Origin: Thermobifida cellulosilytica TB100
GTDB taxonomy: Bacteria > Actinomycetota > Actinomycetes > Streptosporangiales > Streptosporangiaceae
Assembly (NCBI RefSeq): GCF_001517975.1
Contig: NZ_KQ950184.1
Span: 104,929-168,928, forward strand
Direction: 5' to 3'
DNA length: 64,000 nt
Made by a program: the position numbers and the translations under genes. The notes beneath the pieces are model-generated. The model was not told the origin of the DNA. It saw nothing but the letters and a program-made list of their open reading frames with translations, and ran no database searches. Below are positions 17,472 to 27,345 of the stretch, piece after piece. Each line of letters begins with the position of its first letter. Within the stretch, counting starts at the first letter, position 1.

Positions 17472-18194
17472 ATGAGTCGTTCCAGCGAACCCATCCGACA
17501 GGCCGTCATCCTCGCCGGAGGGCAGGCCACCCGGTTGCGCCCCTACACCGACACCCGCCCCAAGGCCATGGTCGAGGTCGCCGACAGGCCGATCATCGAC
17601 TACCAACTGGAATGGCTGGCCCGGCACGGGGTCGAGCACGTGGTGGTCTCCTGCGGCTACAAGGCCGAGGTGCTGCGCGACCACCTCTCCGGGCGGACCC
17701 GCCCCGCGATCAGCATCCTGGTGGAGGACGAGCCGCTGGGCCGCGGCGGCGCGCTGCGCTTCGCGGCCTCCGGTCTCAAGGACGCCGACGCCCCCTACTT
17801 CGCGCTCAACGGCGACGTGCTGACCTGGTTCCCCCTGGACGAGTTCACCGCCTACCACCGCGCCCGGGGCGGCCTCATCACCCTGGCGCTGGCCCAGTAC
17901 CGCACCAGTTGGGGCATCGTCGACGTCACCGACGACGGCCTCATCGAGGGGTTCACGCAGAGCCCGCTGCTGCCGTTCTGGATCAACGCCGGCGTCTACG
18001 CCTTCGAGCCGGAGGCCACCGCCCTGCTGCCGGTCAAGGGCGACCACGAGTCCAGCACCTTCCCCGACCTGGCCCGGCAGGGACGGCTCTACGGCTACCG
18101 GATCAACGGCTTCTGGCGGGGGGTGGACACGGTCAAGGACGTCAAGGAGGCCAGCGAGCAGATCCCCGGCCTGCTCGGCGGCTCCGCGGACTGA
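17472..18194 (+). CDS. Sugar-phosphate nucleotidyltransferase family protein
   Basis: 240 residues. The N-terminal signature AVILAGGQATRLRPYTDTRPKAM is that of nucleotidyltransferases such as glucose-1-phosphate thymidylyl/uridylyl- and mannose-1-phosphate guanylyltransferases; LNGDVL supplies the metal-binding Asp, and WINAGVYAFEP and WRGVDTVKDV are further family blocks. It lacks the C-terminal beta-helix of bifunctional enzymes. The exact sugar and nucleotide are not readable. TATGGT (17459-17464) ends seven bases before this ATG, favouring a leaderless start; an in-frame ATG at 17460 with GGAGG seven bases upstream would add four residues. No glycan operon surrounds it. Confidence 0.88.
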   Translation: MSRSSEPIRQAVILAGGQATRLRPYTDTRPKAMVEVADRPIIDYQLEWLARHGVEHVVVSCGYKAEVLRDHLSGRTRPAISILVEDEPLGRGGALRFAASGLKDADAPYFALNGDVLTWFPLDEFTAYHRARGGLITLALAQYRTSWGIVDVTDDGLIEGFTQSPLLPFWINAGVYAFEPEATALLPVKGDHESSTFPDLARQGRLYGYRINGFWRGVDTVKDVKEASEQIPGLLGGSAD

Positions 18195-18229
18195 CGCGCG
18201 GCCGCGGGAGGGCGCGCCGGCGGGCCGCC

Positions 18230-19825
18230 CTAGAGCTCGTCCAGGATCTTGACGAGGGCGGACTCCTCCTCCGCCCCACTCAACGCGACCAGCAGCGTCT
18301 CCAGGACCGCGGAGCGGGGCAGGCCGCGGTCGAGCAGCCGCTGTGCTGCGGGCCACAGGTTGGGCGGGTCGCCCCGCCACAGCCGGTCGGCCAGCCGCTC
18401 GTGTGCGTCCAGCGCCTCCTCGTCCAACCGGTCGAGGGGGCGGTGCGGCTCCTCGGAGACGGCGCTGTGCCGCCCCCGTGGCGCCTTCGGCGGGTCGTAG
18501 GAGCCGAAGTGGTCCAGGCGCAGCAGTGCGCGCCGTCCGGCCCGGGTCGCCGGGTCGAACTCCTCCTCGTCCAGCTCGGTCACCAGCGGGAAGGCGAACA
18601 TCCGGCGGGGCAGGGCGGACAGGTCGCCGTCGGGCAGCAGCCGGTTCACGGCCTCCCGCCGCAGCCCGAAGGTGGACGAGGGGTCCCAGTAGGACCGGGT
18701 GAACACCGCCGTGGCCTCCCACACCGCGTCGATGGTGGCGTGCAGCGCGATCTCGGGCAGCCCCTGGAAGGGGCCGGCCCAGCGGACCCACGCCGCCAGG
18801 ACGTGCGGCATGGCCTCCTGCTCCTCGGGCAGCAGCAGCACCCGCCGCGGCAGCCACTCCAGCAGGAACGTCTCCACCTTGCGGGGGCTGACCCGCAGCG
18901 GGCGGCCGAAGTCGGCGTCGCAGCCGTAGTCGATGATGTGCTCGGCGCAGCGCCCGGCGGCGTAGCTGTCGGACAGGTCGGCCGCCGCGTCGGAGGCGAG
19001 GAAGCGCGCGGCGAGGGTGGCGCGCCGGTCGCGCCGCCACGGGGTCGCCCGGACGGGCGGCTCCGGGGGCAGGACGCGCGTGCGCGCCCGGACGAACCCC
19101 AGGAGTTCGGTGACGGAGCGGCTGGGTCGGAAGGCGGGCTGCTCCCCGGCGGCCATCAGGCGGAGGGTCCGCCCGAGCGCCGAGGACAGCATGCTGCGCG
19201 CACGTCCCGGGGAGACCGCGGTGAAGGAGGCCAGGGGGTCCCGTTCGGCCTGCTCGGCGCAGTGCCGCAGCAGCCGCTCGACCTTGGTGCTGACCCACGC
19301 GTCGCGCAGCACGCCGCCCGAGTTGTGGTCGATGACGGCGACCAGCGCGTGCTCGTCCCCCTCCGGCTGCCCGTCGACCTCGTGGCGGTAGACGCACACG
19401 AGTTCGTCCACGTCGCCGAAGAGCGACCGGGACACGTAGGTCCCGACGGGGCGGACGGTGACGGGCACGGAGGCCCAGTGGGGGCCGGGGACTCCCAGGG
19501 CGGCCAGTTCCCGGGCGCCCCGCCGGGCCAGCAGCCGGTGCCGGGCGGAGACGCCCACCGAGGAGACCCCGGTGAGCAGGGCCAGGGCGGCGGGCGTGGC
19601 GGCGCGGCGCGCGTAGTCGAGCAGGCCCTCCCCGACGAGGCGGTCCGGGTCGATCCCCCGTGACCGCATCTCCTGCCAGGAGCCGAGCAGTTCGCTCACG
19701 GTGAGCTCGGCGTCGAGGGGATGGCGCAACGACAGCAGCGCCCGGGCGCCGCGCAGCAGTTCCGCGAACACCTCGTCGGGCGGTGGGGGTGCGTCGGAGC
19801 GGGGTGAAGAGGGCGGGTTGGACAC
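18230..19825 (-). CDS. Conserved hypothetical protein, 531 residues
   Basis: I do not recognise a named family. It is a soluble, Arg/Glu/Leu-rich protein without membrane helices or signal peptide. Notable segments are FGDVDELVCVYRHEVDG and HALVAVIDHNSGGVLRDAWV in the middle and an acidic C-terminus. Composition is typical for the genome. The GTG start has a TACTCT element (19837-19832) six bases upstream on this strand and no ribosome site, so a leaderless transcript is likely. It is convergent with the nucleotidyltransferase, leaving 35 bases between stops. The preserved long frame and start context support a real gene; the function is unknown. Confidence 0.8.
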   Translation of the reverse strand: MSNPPSSPRSDAPPPPDEVFAELLRGARALLSLRHPLDAELTVSELLGSWQEMRSRGIDPDRLVGEGLLDYARRAATPAALALLTGVSSVGVSARHRLLARRGARELAALGVPGPHWASVPVTVRPVGTYVSRSLFGDVDELVCVYRHEVDGQPEGDEHALVAVIDHNSGGVLRDAWVSTKVERLLRHCAEQAERDPLASFTAVSPGRARSMLSSALGRTLRLMAAGEQPAFRPSRSVTELLGFVRARTRVLPPEPPVRATPWRRDRRATLAARFLASDAAADLSDSYAAGRCAEHIIDYGCDADFGRPLRVSPRKVETFLLEWLPRRVLLLPEEQEAMPHVLAAWVRWAGPFQGLPEIALHATIDAVWEATAVFTRSYWDPSSTFGLRREAVNRLLPDGDLSALPRRMFAFPLVTELDEEEFDPATRAGRRALLRLDHFGSYDPPKAPRGRHSAVSEEPHRPLDRLDEEALDAHERLADRLWRGDPPNLWPAAQRLLDRGLPRSAVLETLLVALSGAEEESALVKILDEL

Positions 19826-19932
19826 TCAACGAGAGTATGACAGGCGGGGGAGGTCCAGGGCGGTTCGACCCGGTTCTGCGGTGCGGCCGGCTGTCGGGCG
19901 CGCGGGGACGGCCCCGGCGCCCGCGACCGGGG

Positions 19933-20166
19933 TCAGTCCGGGCGGCCGCCTCCGGCCGGGTGGGGAGTGGAGTTGACCATGGCGCGCAGGTGCTCCCTGG
20001 CGACGCGTTCGACGAGACGGGGCGTGGCCCGGAAGCCGAGGTGCTCGGCGCGGCGCCAGACGTCGGCGACGCAGCGTTCCACCGACCGTTGTGGCAGAAT
20101 CTGGAACTCACTGCGCAGCCGTGCGGTGACCTGCTGCACAGCAGACGGTTGACCGGTCCTGAGCAT
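19933..20166 (-). CDS. Small three-helix-bundle protein
   Basis: 77 residues from the ATG at 20166, preceded by GAGGGGG. Entirely helical in appearance: SAVQQVTARLRSEF, SVERCVADVWRRAEHLGF and RLVERVAREHLRAMV form three amphipathic helices. It resembles the small actinobacterial proteins annotated as three-helix bundle dimerisation domain proteins; their role is unknown. It is followed on this strand by the 531-residue gene 107 bases downstream. Confidence 0.65.
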   Translation of the reverse strand: MLRTGQPSAVQQVTARLRSEFQILPQRSVERCVADVWRRAEHLGFRATPRLVERVAREHLRAMVNSTPHPAGGGRPD

Positions 20167-20788
20167 CCGCGCCCCCTCATGGCGTCGGGCCTGACGGTGA
20201 CCACTTCCATTCCACAACGCAGGAACGGTCTGTCAAGCCTCGACGTCCCGGGTATTGCCCATGCTTTGGAGCTTTCTGGGGATGTCTGTGGTGGTTCGTC
20301 CCTGTGGGGTAAGGGTGCCGGGAGAGGAGGGTGAGGCCTGACGGCCGGTTTTCGGACTGGTTCCCTCCGTTTACCTGGTGGGGATGTGAAGCCGGTGACC
20401 ACGGCCTTTGCGGATGGTTTCCGAAAAGGAGCGACCGAAACGGCGGTACTTACCGCACCTTATTCCGGTAATGTATATTATTTACTCTCCGCGATTGCTG
20501 TCGGTCGGTCCTGCGGGTGGACCGACAGGTCCGGGCCGTGGTGTCCTATGCTGAGGCGGTGCGGTGACAGGCGAAATCGCGGTCGGGTACGGTTTCCGGA
20601 ACCGGAGGGACCTTTTCTCCGGGAGGACCGCGCGGCGAGGGGGTGGGCGCTGTGGAAGCCGTTCACGGTCCTGCCCGTCCGGGCGCGCCCCGTATTCTCG
20701 GCAAGGGCGGCCGAACGACGCACCGGCCGCTCCCGAAAGTCACCAGTCCTATTCTGACCACGGGGGAAGGGTCCCGGAGGTGGCGCCG
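20167..20788. other. Non-coding region with an AT-rich patch
   Basis: About 620 bases without a convincing gene. 20395-20495 is far more AT-rich than its surroundings, including a run around GTATATTATTTAC near 20473-20485, and could hold promoters for the phosphatase gene. No tRNA or recognisable RNA was found. Confidence 0.6.
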
Positions 20789-22858
20789 ATGAGCACCGAG
20801 ACGTCCGTCCCGTTTCTCCGCGTTTCCCCCATGAACCCGGTTGATGCCGCGCTGCTGGACACACTTCTCAAAGAAGCTCCCATCGGTTTTGCCTTCCTGA
20901 CCCCCGACCTGTGCTTCCAGAGGGTCAACCGTACCCTGGCGGCCATTTACGGCCGCTCCGCCCAGGACTGCCAGGGCCGCACCCCCTCCGAGGTGCTCTG
21001 CCCCTCGGACGCGGAGGAGCACAAACGGGCGCTCACCGCGGTCCTGTCCGGCGAGTCCGTGGTCTACAGCGACCACCACCTCATCGGCGGCACCCCGAGC
21101 CAGCCCGACGAGGAGCGCCACTGGGCGCTGTCCTGGTTCCCCGCCCGCGACAGCGAGGGCGAGATCAGCGGGGTCGCGCTGATCGCGGTGGACATCAGCG
21201 AGCGCCACAAGGCGGAGCTGGCCCTGCGGCGCAGCGAGGAGCGCTACCGCGCGCTGATGCAGGCGGGCAACCAGATCGTCTGGGCCGCCGCACGCGACGG
21301 CCGGGTCGACGAGGACTGCCCCGAGTGGCGCAACCTGACCGGCCAGACCGAGGAGGAGTACCTGGCCGAGGGCTGGCTCGCGGCGGTGCACCCCGACGAC
21401 CGGGAGCGCACCCGGCTGGCCTGGGAGGACGCCATCGAGGACGCCGCGATCTTCGAGGCCGACTTCCGGGTCCGCATGCGCAGCGGCGAGTACCGGCACT
21501 ACCGCTCCCGTGCGGTCCCCCTGCGCCGCGACGGCCAGGTGGTCGAGTGGGTCGGCACGCACGTCGACGTCACCGCCACCGCTGAGGTGCGCCAGCGGCT
21601 CACCCAGCAGTTGGAGAAGGCCGCGATGCGCACGGCCCGGTTGCAGAAGGCCACCGCCGATCTCGCCGAGGCGCTCACCGTCGACCAGGTGGTGCACGTG
21701 ATGGCCGAGATCGGCAACACCGCAGTGGGGGTGTACCGCACCGCCGTGGCCCAGCTCAACCGTGAGCGGCTCCGGCTGCAATTGCTCAACGCCGACGGCA
21801 TCCCCGACGTCCCCGGCGCTCCGCCCCGCGAGATGGGGCTGGAGGACCTCAGCATGATGACCCTGGCGGTCCGCGAGAGCCGCACCGTCGTCGCCGAGTC
21901 GCCCGAGGCGCTGCGGGAGGTCATGAAGGACCACGCGGACACCGTCGCCTATCTGGAGCACACCGACGAGCGCGCGTGGATCGCGCTGCCCATGATGAGC
22001 GCGGGCCGCCCCATCGGGGCGCTGCGCTTCTCCTTCCGGGAGCCCCGCGAGATCGCCGAGGAGGAGCGGGCGTTCCTGGAGGCGCTGGCCGGGCAGTGCG
22101 CGCTCGCCCTGGAGCGGGCCACCCTCTACGAGCGGGAGCACAGCACCGCCGAGGCCCTCCAGAAGAGCCTGCTGCCCGAGGAGCTCCCCGAGGTGCGCGG
22201 CATCCGGCTGGGCAAGCTCTACAACCCCGGCACCAAGTACGTGCAGGTCGGCGGGGACTGGTACGACGCCTTCCGGCTCACCGACGGCCGGGTGGCCGGA
22301 GTGCTGGGCGACGTCATGGGCAAAGGGCTCAAAGCGGCCACCGGAATGAGCCGGGTGCGCAACGCGCTGCGCGCGCTCGCCTTCAGCATGCCCGAACCGG
22401 CCGACGTGCTCACAGGGCTGGACAACCTGTTCAGCGCCACCGAGAGCAACGACCAGATCACCACCCTGATCTACTTCGTCCTGGACCCGGAGAGCGGACA
22501 CGGCCACATCGCCAACGCGGGCCACCTGCCGCCGCTGCTCATCCCCCAGGACGGGCCGCCCCGGCTGCTGGAGACCGAGCCGTCGACCCCGCTCGGCATC
22601 CCGGTGCCGAGAGAGCAGCACAAATTTTTTGTCCCACCCGGTAACACCATCGTCCTCTACTCCGATGGACTAGTAGAGAACCGCAGACGTGCCGCAGGAG
22701 CGGGTCTCGAAGAACTCGTCACCGTAGCTTCCCGAGCACCGGCGGAGGTGGTGGGCGATCCACAGAACATCCTGAAGTACCTTGTGGAAAGGATGCTTGC
22801 GGGGCATGAGCAGGATGATGACGTAACCTTGCTTGCCGTCCACGTTCCCGCAACGTGA
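20789..22858 (+). CDS. PAS-PAS-GAF-PP2C (RsbU/SpoIIE-type) serine phosphatase
   Basis: 689 residues; ATG with GGAGG eight bases upstream. PAS 1 at ~20-140 (EAPIGFAFLTPDLCFQRVN), PAS 2 at ~145-275 (RYRALMQAGNQIVW, ending EWVGTHVDVTA), GAF at ~290-445, then a PP2C-type domain at ~460-688 with metal-binding GGDWYDAF, LGDVMGKGL, ANAGHLPP and a final DDVTLLAV. Such proteins dephosphorylate anti-sigma-factor antagonists and so control partner-switching sigma regulation. No kinase or antagonist gene is adjacent, so the partner is elsewhere. Both PAS domains and GAF suggest redox or small-molecule sensing; no cofactor ligand is evident. Confidence 0.94.
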   Translation: MSTETSVPFLRVSPMNPVDAALLDTLLKEAPIGFAFLTPDLCFQRVNRTLAAIYGRSAQDCQGRTPSEVLCPSDAEEHKRALTAVLSGESVVYSDHHLIGGTPSQPDEERHWALSWFPARDSEGEISGVALIAVDISERHKAELALRRSEERYRALMQAGNQIVWAAARDGRVDEDCPEWRNLTGQTEEEYLAEGWLAAVHPDDRERTRLAWEDAIEDAAIFEADFRVRMRSGEYRHYRSRAVPLRRDGQVVEWVGTHVDVTATAEVRQRLTQQLEKAAMRTARLQKATADLAEALTVDQVVHVMAEIGNTAVGVYRTAVAQLNRERLRLQLLNADGIPDVPGAPPREMGLEDLSMMTLAVRESRTVVAESPEALREVMKDHADTVAYLEHTDERAWIALPMMSAGRPIGALRFSFREPREIAEEERAFLEALAGQCALALERATLYEREHSTAEALQKSLLPEELPEVRGIRLGKLYNPGTKYVQVGGDWYDAFRLTDGRVAGVLGDVMGKGLKAATGMSRVRNALRALAFSMPEPADVLTGLDNLFSATESNDQITTLIYFVLDPESGHGHIANAGHLPPLLIPQDGPPRLLETEPSTPLGIPVPREQHKFFVPPGNTIVLYSDGLVENRRRAAGAGLEELVTVASRAPAEVVGDPQNILKYLVERMLAGHEQDDDVTLLAVHVPAT

Positions 22859-22899
22859 GACCGGGTCGCGCGAGCAGCCAGCGGCGAACCACCCGTCCG

Positions 22900-22914
22900 C
22901 CCACCTAAGGTGGG
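22900..22914 (+). terminator. Hairpin after the PP2C phosphatase
   Basis: CCCACC-TAA-GGTGGG, a 6-bp stem with a 3-base loop, 41 bases after the stop codon. Confidence 0.4.
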
Positions 22915-22930
22915 AGATGAAGATCCACAA

Positions 22931-22958
22931 GTGGCCCCGCGCCAGCGGGGATGATCCG
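22931..22958 (+). repeat. Solitary type I-E CRISPR-repeat-like unit 1
   Basis: GTGGCCCCGCGCCAGCGGGG followed by ATGATCCG has the length (28), hairpin (CCCCGC/GCGGGG) and 3' tail of actinobacterial type I-E repeats, whose general form is GTGGTCCCCGCG-N-GCGGGGATGATCC. It stands alone with no array. Confidence 0.5.
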
Positions 22959-23068
22959 AGCCCGACCACCGAAGCATCCGCCGCGCACCAGCCGGGTCCG
23001 CGGTGGAAAAGATCTTACTTGGCTGATGTGCCGGAACACCAGAGAAGGCACAGCGGTCCGGTGTGACG

Positions 23069-23090
23069 GTGGTCCCCGCGCCAGCGGGGG
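23069..23090 (+). repeat. Type I-E CRISPR-repeat-like unit 2, truncated
   Basis: GTGGTCCCCGCGCCAGCGGG starts 138 bases after unit 1. The 5' 20 bases match the repeat form (GTGGTCCCCGCG kept), but the 3' ATGATCC tail is replaced by GACAGGGG. The distance does not fit one or two ~61-base repeat-spacer units. Confidence 0.45.
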
Positions 23091-23183
23091 ACAGGGGTCG
23101 AGCCGGGAAACGGACACAGTCCCCCCGACTCGCCGGATCGCCGAGTCCGACAATCTCGCCACACGTCCGTTCGAGAGGTGTTT

Positions 23184-24860
<1,677 letters not shown>

Positions 24861-24866
24861 GTCACC

Positions 24867-24895
24867 GGGCCGGTCTCCTCGGAGGGGACCGGCCC
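24867..24895 (+). terminator. sigA terminator
   Basis: GGGCCGGTC pairs with GACCGGCCC around an internally paired loop, six bases after the stop. Confidence 0.65.
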
Positions 24896-25117
24896 ACTCG
24901 CGACACGTTCCGGCGGCCGTGTCCCGTCGGCGCGGTGTGGCGAGGTCCGCGGACGGCACCACCGGAGTCTTCCTGCCTGATGATCCCCTGCACCGGGCAT
25001 CTCCGATGATGCCTCCGGCCGGATATGGGGAGGATAAAAACCGAGACAGCCCCGTGATCCGGAGGCCGCTCCGACAGGGCGCGGACCGCGCCCCGTCGGC
25101 GTGTGCACGCTGCCGAC

Positions 25118-25912
25118 TCAGTCGGACACGATGACGTTCAGCACGTGCGGGCCGCCGCGGGCCGGAGCGGTGAGCTCGACGCGGTGGCCCAGGTCGGCCA
25201 GGACCTCCACCAGCTCCCCCGGGCTCTGCGGGGCCGCCCCCGAGGCCAGCAGGGAGTGCGCCACCGCGCCGCGGGCCGCCTTGGCCAGGTGGCTCACCAC
25301 CGACCGGCGGACCACTCCGTCCACCACGGTCTGCCGCAGCACCCGCACGGTCACCGTGCGCTCCGCGACGTCGGGGCCGGGGCGGAACGCGGCGGCGTAG
25401 GCGGCCGACCGGCAGTCCACCACCAGGTGCCCCTCCGCCAGCTTGGTCAGCGCCTCGGTGAGCTGGGAGCGCCAGAACGCCCCGAGGGGACCCAGCGGCG
25501 GCAGCGAGACCCCCATGGACAGGCGGTAGGGGGGAACCGGGTCGGTGGGCCGCAGCACCCCCCACAGGCCGGAGAAGACCAGTACGGTCTCCTCCACCCG
25601 CCCCGCCGACGGCCCGGCCAGCAGTTCCGGGAGCCGCAGGACGTCGTAGAGGACGCCGGTGTACAGGTCGGCTGCGCGCAGCGTCGCGGCGGTGCGCAGC
25701 TCCCGGTTCCGCTGCACGGCGTCGGCCTGGCGCGGACCCAGGCCGAGGACGGTGCGCGCCTCGTCCACCGGACGCGCGCACACCTCCTCCAGCGCGGCCA
25801 GGACCGACTCTCGCGCGGGAGTGAGCTCGGGCAGGCTGAGCGACGCCGGGTCCAGGGCGGGACCGTCGCCCGACGACGCTTTTCCTTCGGACGGAGGGAG
25901 CAGGATGAGCAT
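25118..25912 (-). CDS. yaaA: YaaA family peroxide-stress protein
   Basis: 264 residues from the ATG at 25912. The N-terminal MLILLPPSEGKA and the VFSGLWGVLRPTDPVPPYRLSM, WRSQLTEAL, VVDCRSAAYAAAF and later VSHLAKAARGAVA blocks are typical of YaaA/DUF328 proteins. E. coli YaaA lowers intracellular free iron during H2O2 stress and binds DNA; the same role here is inferred. The start codon overlaps that of the divergent acetyltransferase by eight bases, so the promoter must lie within the neighbour's coding sequence. Confidence 0.9.
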   Translation of the reverse strand: MLILLPPSEGKASSGDGPALDPASLSLPELTPARESVLAALEEVCARPVDEARTVLGLGPRQADAVQRNRELRTAATLRAADLYTGVLYDVLRLPELLAGPSAGRVEETVLVFSGLWGVLRPTDPVPPYRLSMGVSLPPLGPLGAFWRSQLTEALTKLAEGHLVVDCRSAAYAAAFRPGPDVAERTVTVRVLRQTVVDGVVRRSVVSHLAKAARGAVAHSLLASGAAPQSPGELVEVLADLGHRVELTAPARGGPHVLNVIVSD

Positions 25913-26693
25913 GGGGCCTTCGGAGATCTCGGAGCTGGGCGACCCGGCAGATCGTACCAAGCGGAGGCTGCGGGAGGGCCGGGGCGGCACCGACGGAGGG
26001 TGGTGGGCCCGCACGGTGGCGCGGGACTGGCCCGCGCTCGAGGTCGTGGAGCGCTCCGGCTGGCGGCTGGGCTACAGCCACGGGGTCACCAAGCGCGCGA
26101 ACTCGGCGGTCGCGGTGGACGCGGACGCCGACCCCGACGAGCCGGGGCGCTTCTACCGGGAGCGGGGACTGCGCCCCGTCGTCCAGGTGTGGCCCGGCCA
26201 GGAGGAGATCGACGCGCTGCTGGCCGAGCGGGGCTACCGCGTGATGGCGCCGTGCCTGGTCCTGGTCAGGGCGCTGGAGCAGCGGCCGAAGCCCTCGGCC
26301 GAGGTCGTGGTGGACCGGGTGCCGCCCGCGGGCTGGGCGGAGGCCGTTCGCGGCCCGGGAGGGCCGGGACCGCACGAGGCCGCAGTCGAGGCGCAGATCA
26401 TGGCCCGGCGCGGCATGGTCCACGCGGTGCACGCGCAGGGCCGGGCCCGCGGCTGTGCGGCGTTGACCGGGGACCTGGTCGGCGTCTACGGGATGGCCAC
26501 CCGGGCCGACTCCCGCAGGCGCGGATGCGCCACCCGGGTCCTCGACTCCCTGCTCGCCTGGGCCTACGACCGCGGCGCGCGCCGCGCCTACCTGCTCGTG
26601 GTGGCGGACAACACGGCTGCCCGCACCCTGTACGAGCGGGCGGGCTTCACCGAGGCCTCCCGGTACCACTACCGGGTCGCCGACACCGGCTGA
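25905..26693 (+). CDS. GNAT family N-acetyltransferase
   Basis: 262 residues from the first of two in-frame ATGs (25905 and 25911), five bases after GGAGGGAG. The C-terminal half holds the acetyl-CoA fold: LVGVYGMATRADSRRRGCATRVLDSLL is motif A with the R/Q-x-x-G-x-A/G loop, followed by LLVVADNTAARTLYERAGF. The N-terminal ~130 residues look like a second, degenerate GNAT-like unit (WPGQEEIDALLAERGYRVMAP). The substrate is unknown. It overlaps head-to-head with yaaA. Confidence 0.88.
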   Translation: MSMGPSEISELGDPADRTKRRLREGRGGTDGGWWARTVARDWPALEVVERSGWRLGYSHGVTKRANSAVAVDADADPDEPGRFYRERGLRPVVQVWPGQEEIDALLAERGYRVMAPCLVLVRALEQRPKPSAEVVVDRVPPAGWAEAVRGPGGPGPHEAAVEAQIMARRGMVHAVHAQGRARGCAALTGDLVGVYGMATRADSRRRGCATRVLDSLLAWAYDRGARRAYLLVVADNTAARTLYERAGFTEASRYHYRVADTG

Positions 26694-26719
26694 CGGAGCA
26701 AAGAGCGGCGACAGACACC

Positions 26720-26748
26720 GGCGGCGGCCCCCTCCGGGGACCGCCGCC
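26720..26748. terminator. Terminator between convergent genes
   Basis: GGCGGCGG and CCGCCGCC arms with an inner CCCC/GGGG pairing; CGTCTTT follows on the plus strand. Confidence 0.6.
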
Positions 26749-26768
26749 GCACGTCTTTCGGGTGAGGG

Positions 26769-26993
26769 CTAACGCTCGGCGGCACCGGCCTTGGGGGAGA
26801 GGAGACGGTCGGTCTCGTCGTGGATCTCCACCGCGACCTTGCGGACGGATTCCCCGTGCTGCCGCATGTGGTGGGCGCAGAACAGCAGTTCACCACCGGA
26901 GTTGAGAACCACTCGGACATACGCCTGGGCGCCGCAGCGGTCGCAACGGTCTCCGGCTGTCAGCGGCCTGGTGGGGGCAAGAGTTCCAGTCAC
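26769..26993 (-). CDS. DUF7455 small zinc-ribbon-like protein
   Basis: 74 residues; GTG start with GAGGAAGG five bases upstream. CDRCGAQAYVRV and LLFCAHHMRQH supply Cys-x2-Cys and Cys-x-His-His, a probable zinc site. The family is conserved next to topoisomerase genes in actinomycetes, as here with parE divergent. The molecular function is unknown. Confidence 0.85.
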   Translation of the reverse strand: MTGTLAPTRPLTAGDRCDRCGAQAYVRVVLNSGGELLFCAHHMRQHGESVRKVAVEIHDETDRLLSPKAGAAER

Positions 26994-27345
26994 TTCGCCT
27001 TCCTCAGTTCTCGGCGTTAGTCACTCGGGACAACATCTAACCGGACGAAGAGCTTCCCGACCAGCCCTTCTGTACGCCGACAGCGGAATTGACCCGCTTC
27101 GTGGCCTATCTCTCTACCTCGTTCCTCGCTGGTTGTCTGACCCAGGTTCTACCCTGCGACACGCCGTGTTATCCCAGTGGTCCAGAATGCGGACCACGGT
27201 GACTGCGGCTACCCTCAGACCGAACTACTGTGCTAACGCACCCCGCACCGGGCAGGTGGCCGCCCGCCCGATCACGACCACGCTTGCCCGTGCCCAGGCC
27301 GGGTACGGTGGCGCTCGCAGACCCCAAGACCGCAGGAGAGTCCCC
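26994..27345. other. Intergenic region between DUF7455 gene and parE
   Basis: 352 bases with no convincing gene, presumably carrying both divergent promoters. TACCCT hexamers occur at 27150-27155 and near 27210, similar to -10 elements elsewhere in the window. Confidence 0.5.

Larger units (their letters stand above)
22859..23183. other. Intergenic region upstream of sigA with CRISPR-repeat-like hairpins
   Basis: 325 bases between the phosphatase and sigA with no credible ORF. It contains a terminator-like hairpin and two hairpin units resembling type I-E CRISPR repeats, listed separately. It must also hold the sigA promoter. Confidence 0.7.

Noticed and set aside
22859..23183. A functional CRISPR array
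   Set aside because: Only two repeat-like units, one truncated, with spacing that does not fit regular spacers, and no cas genes in the window.
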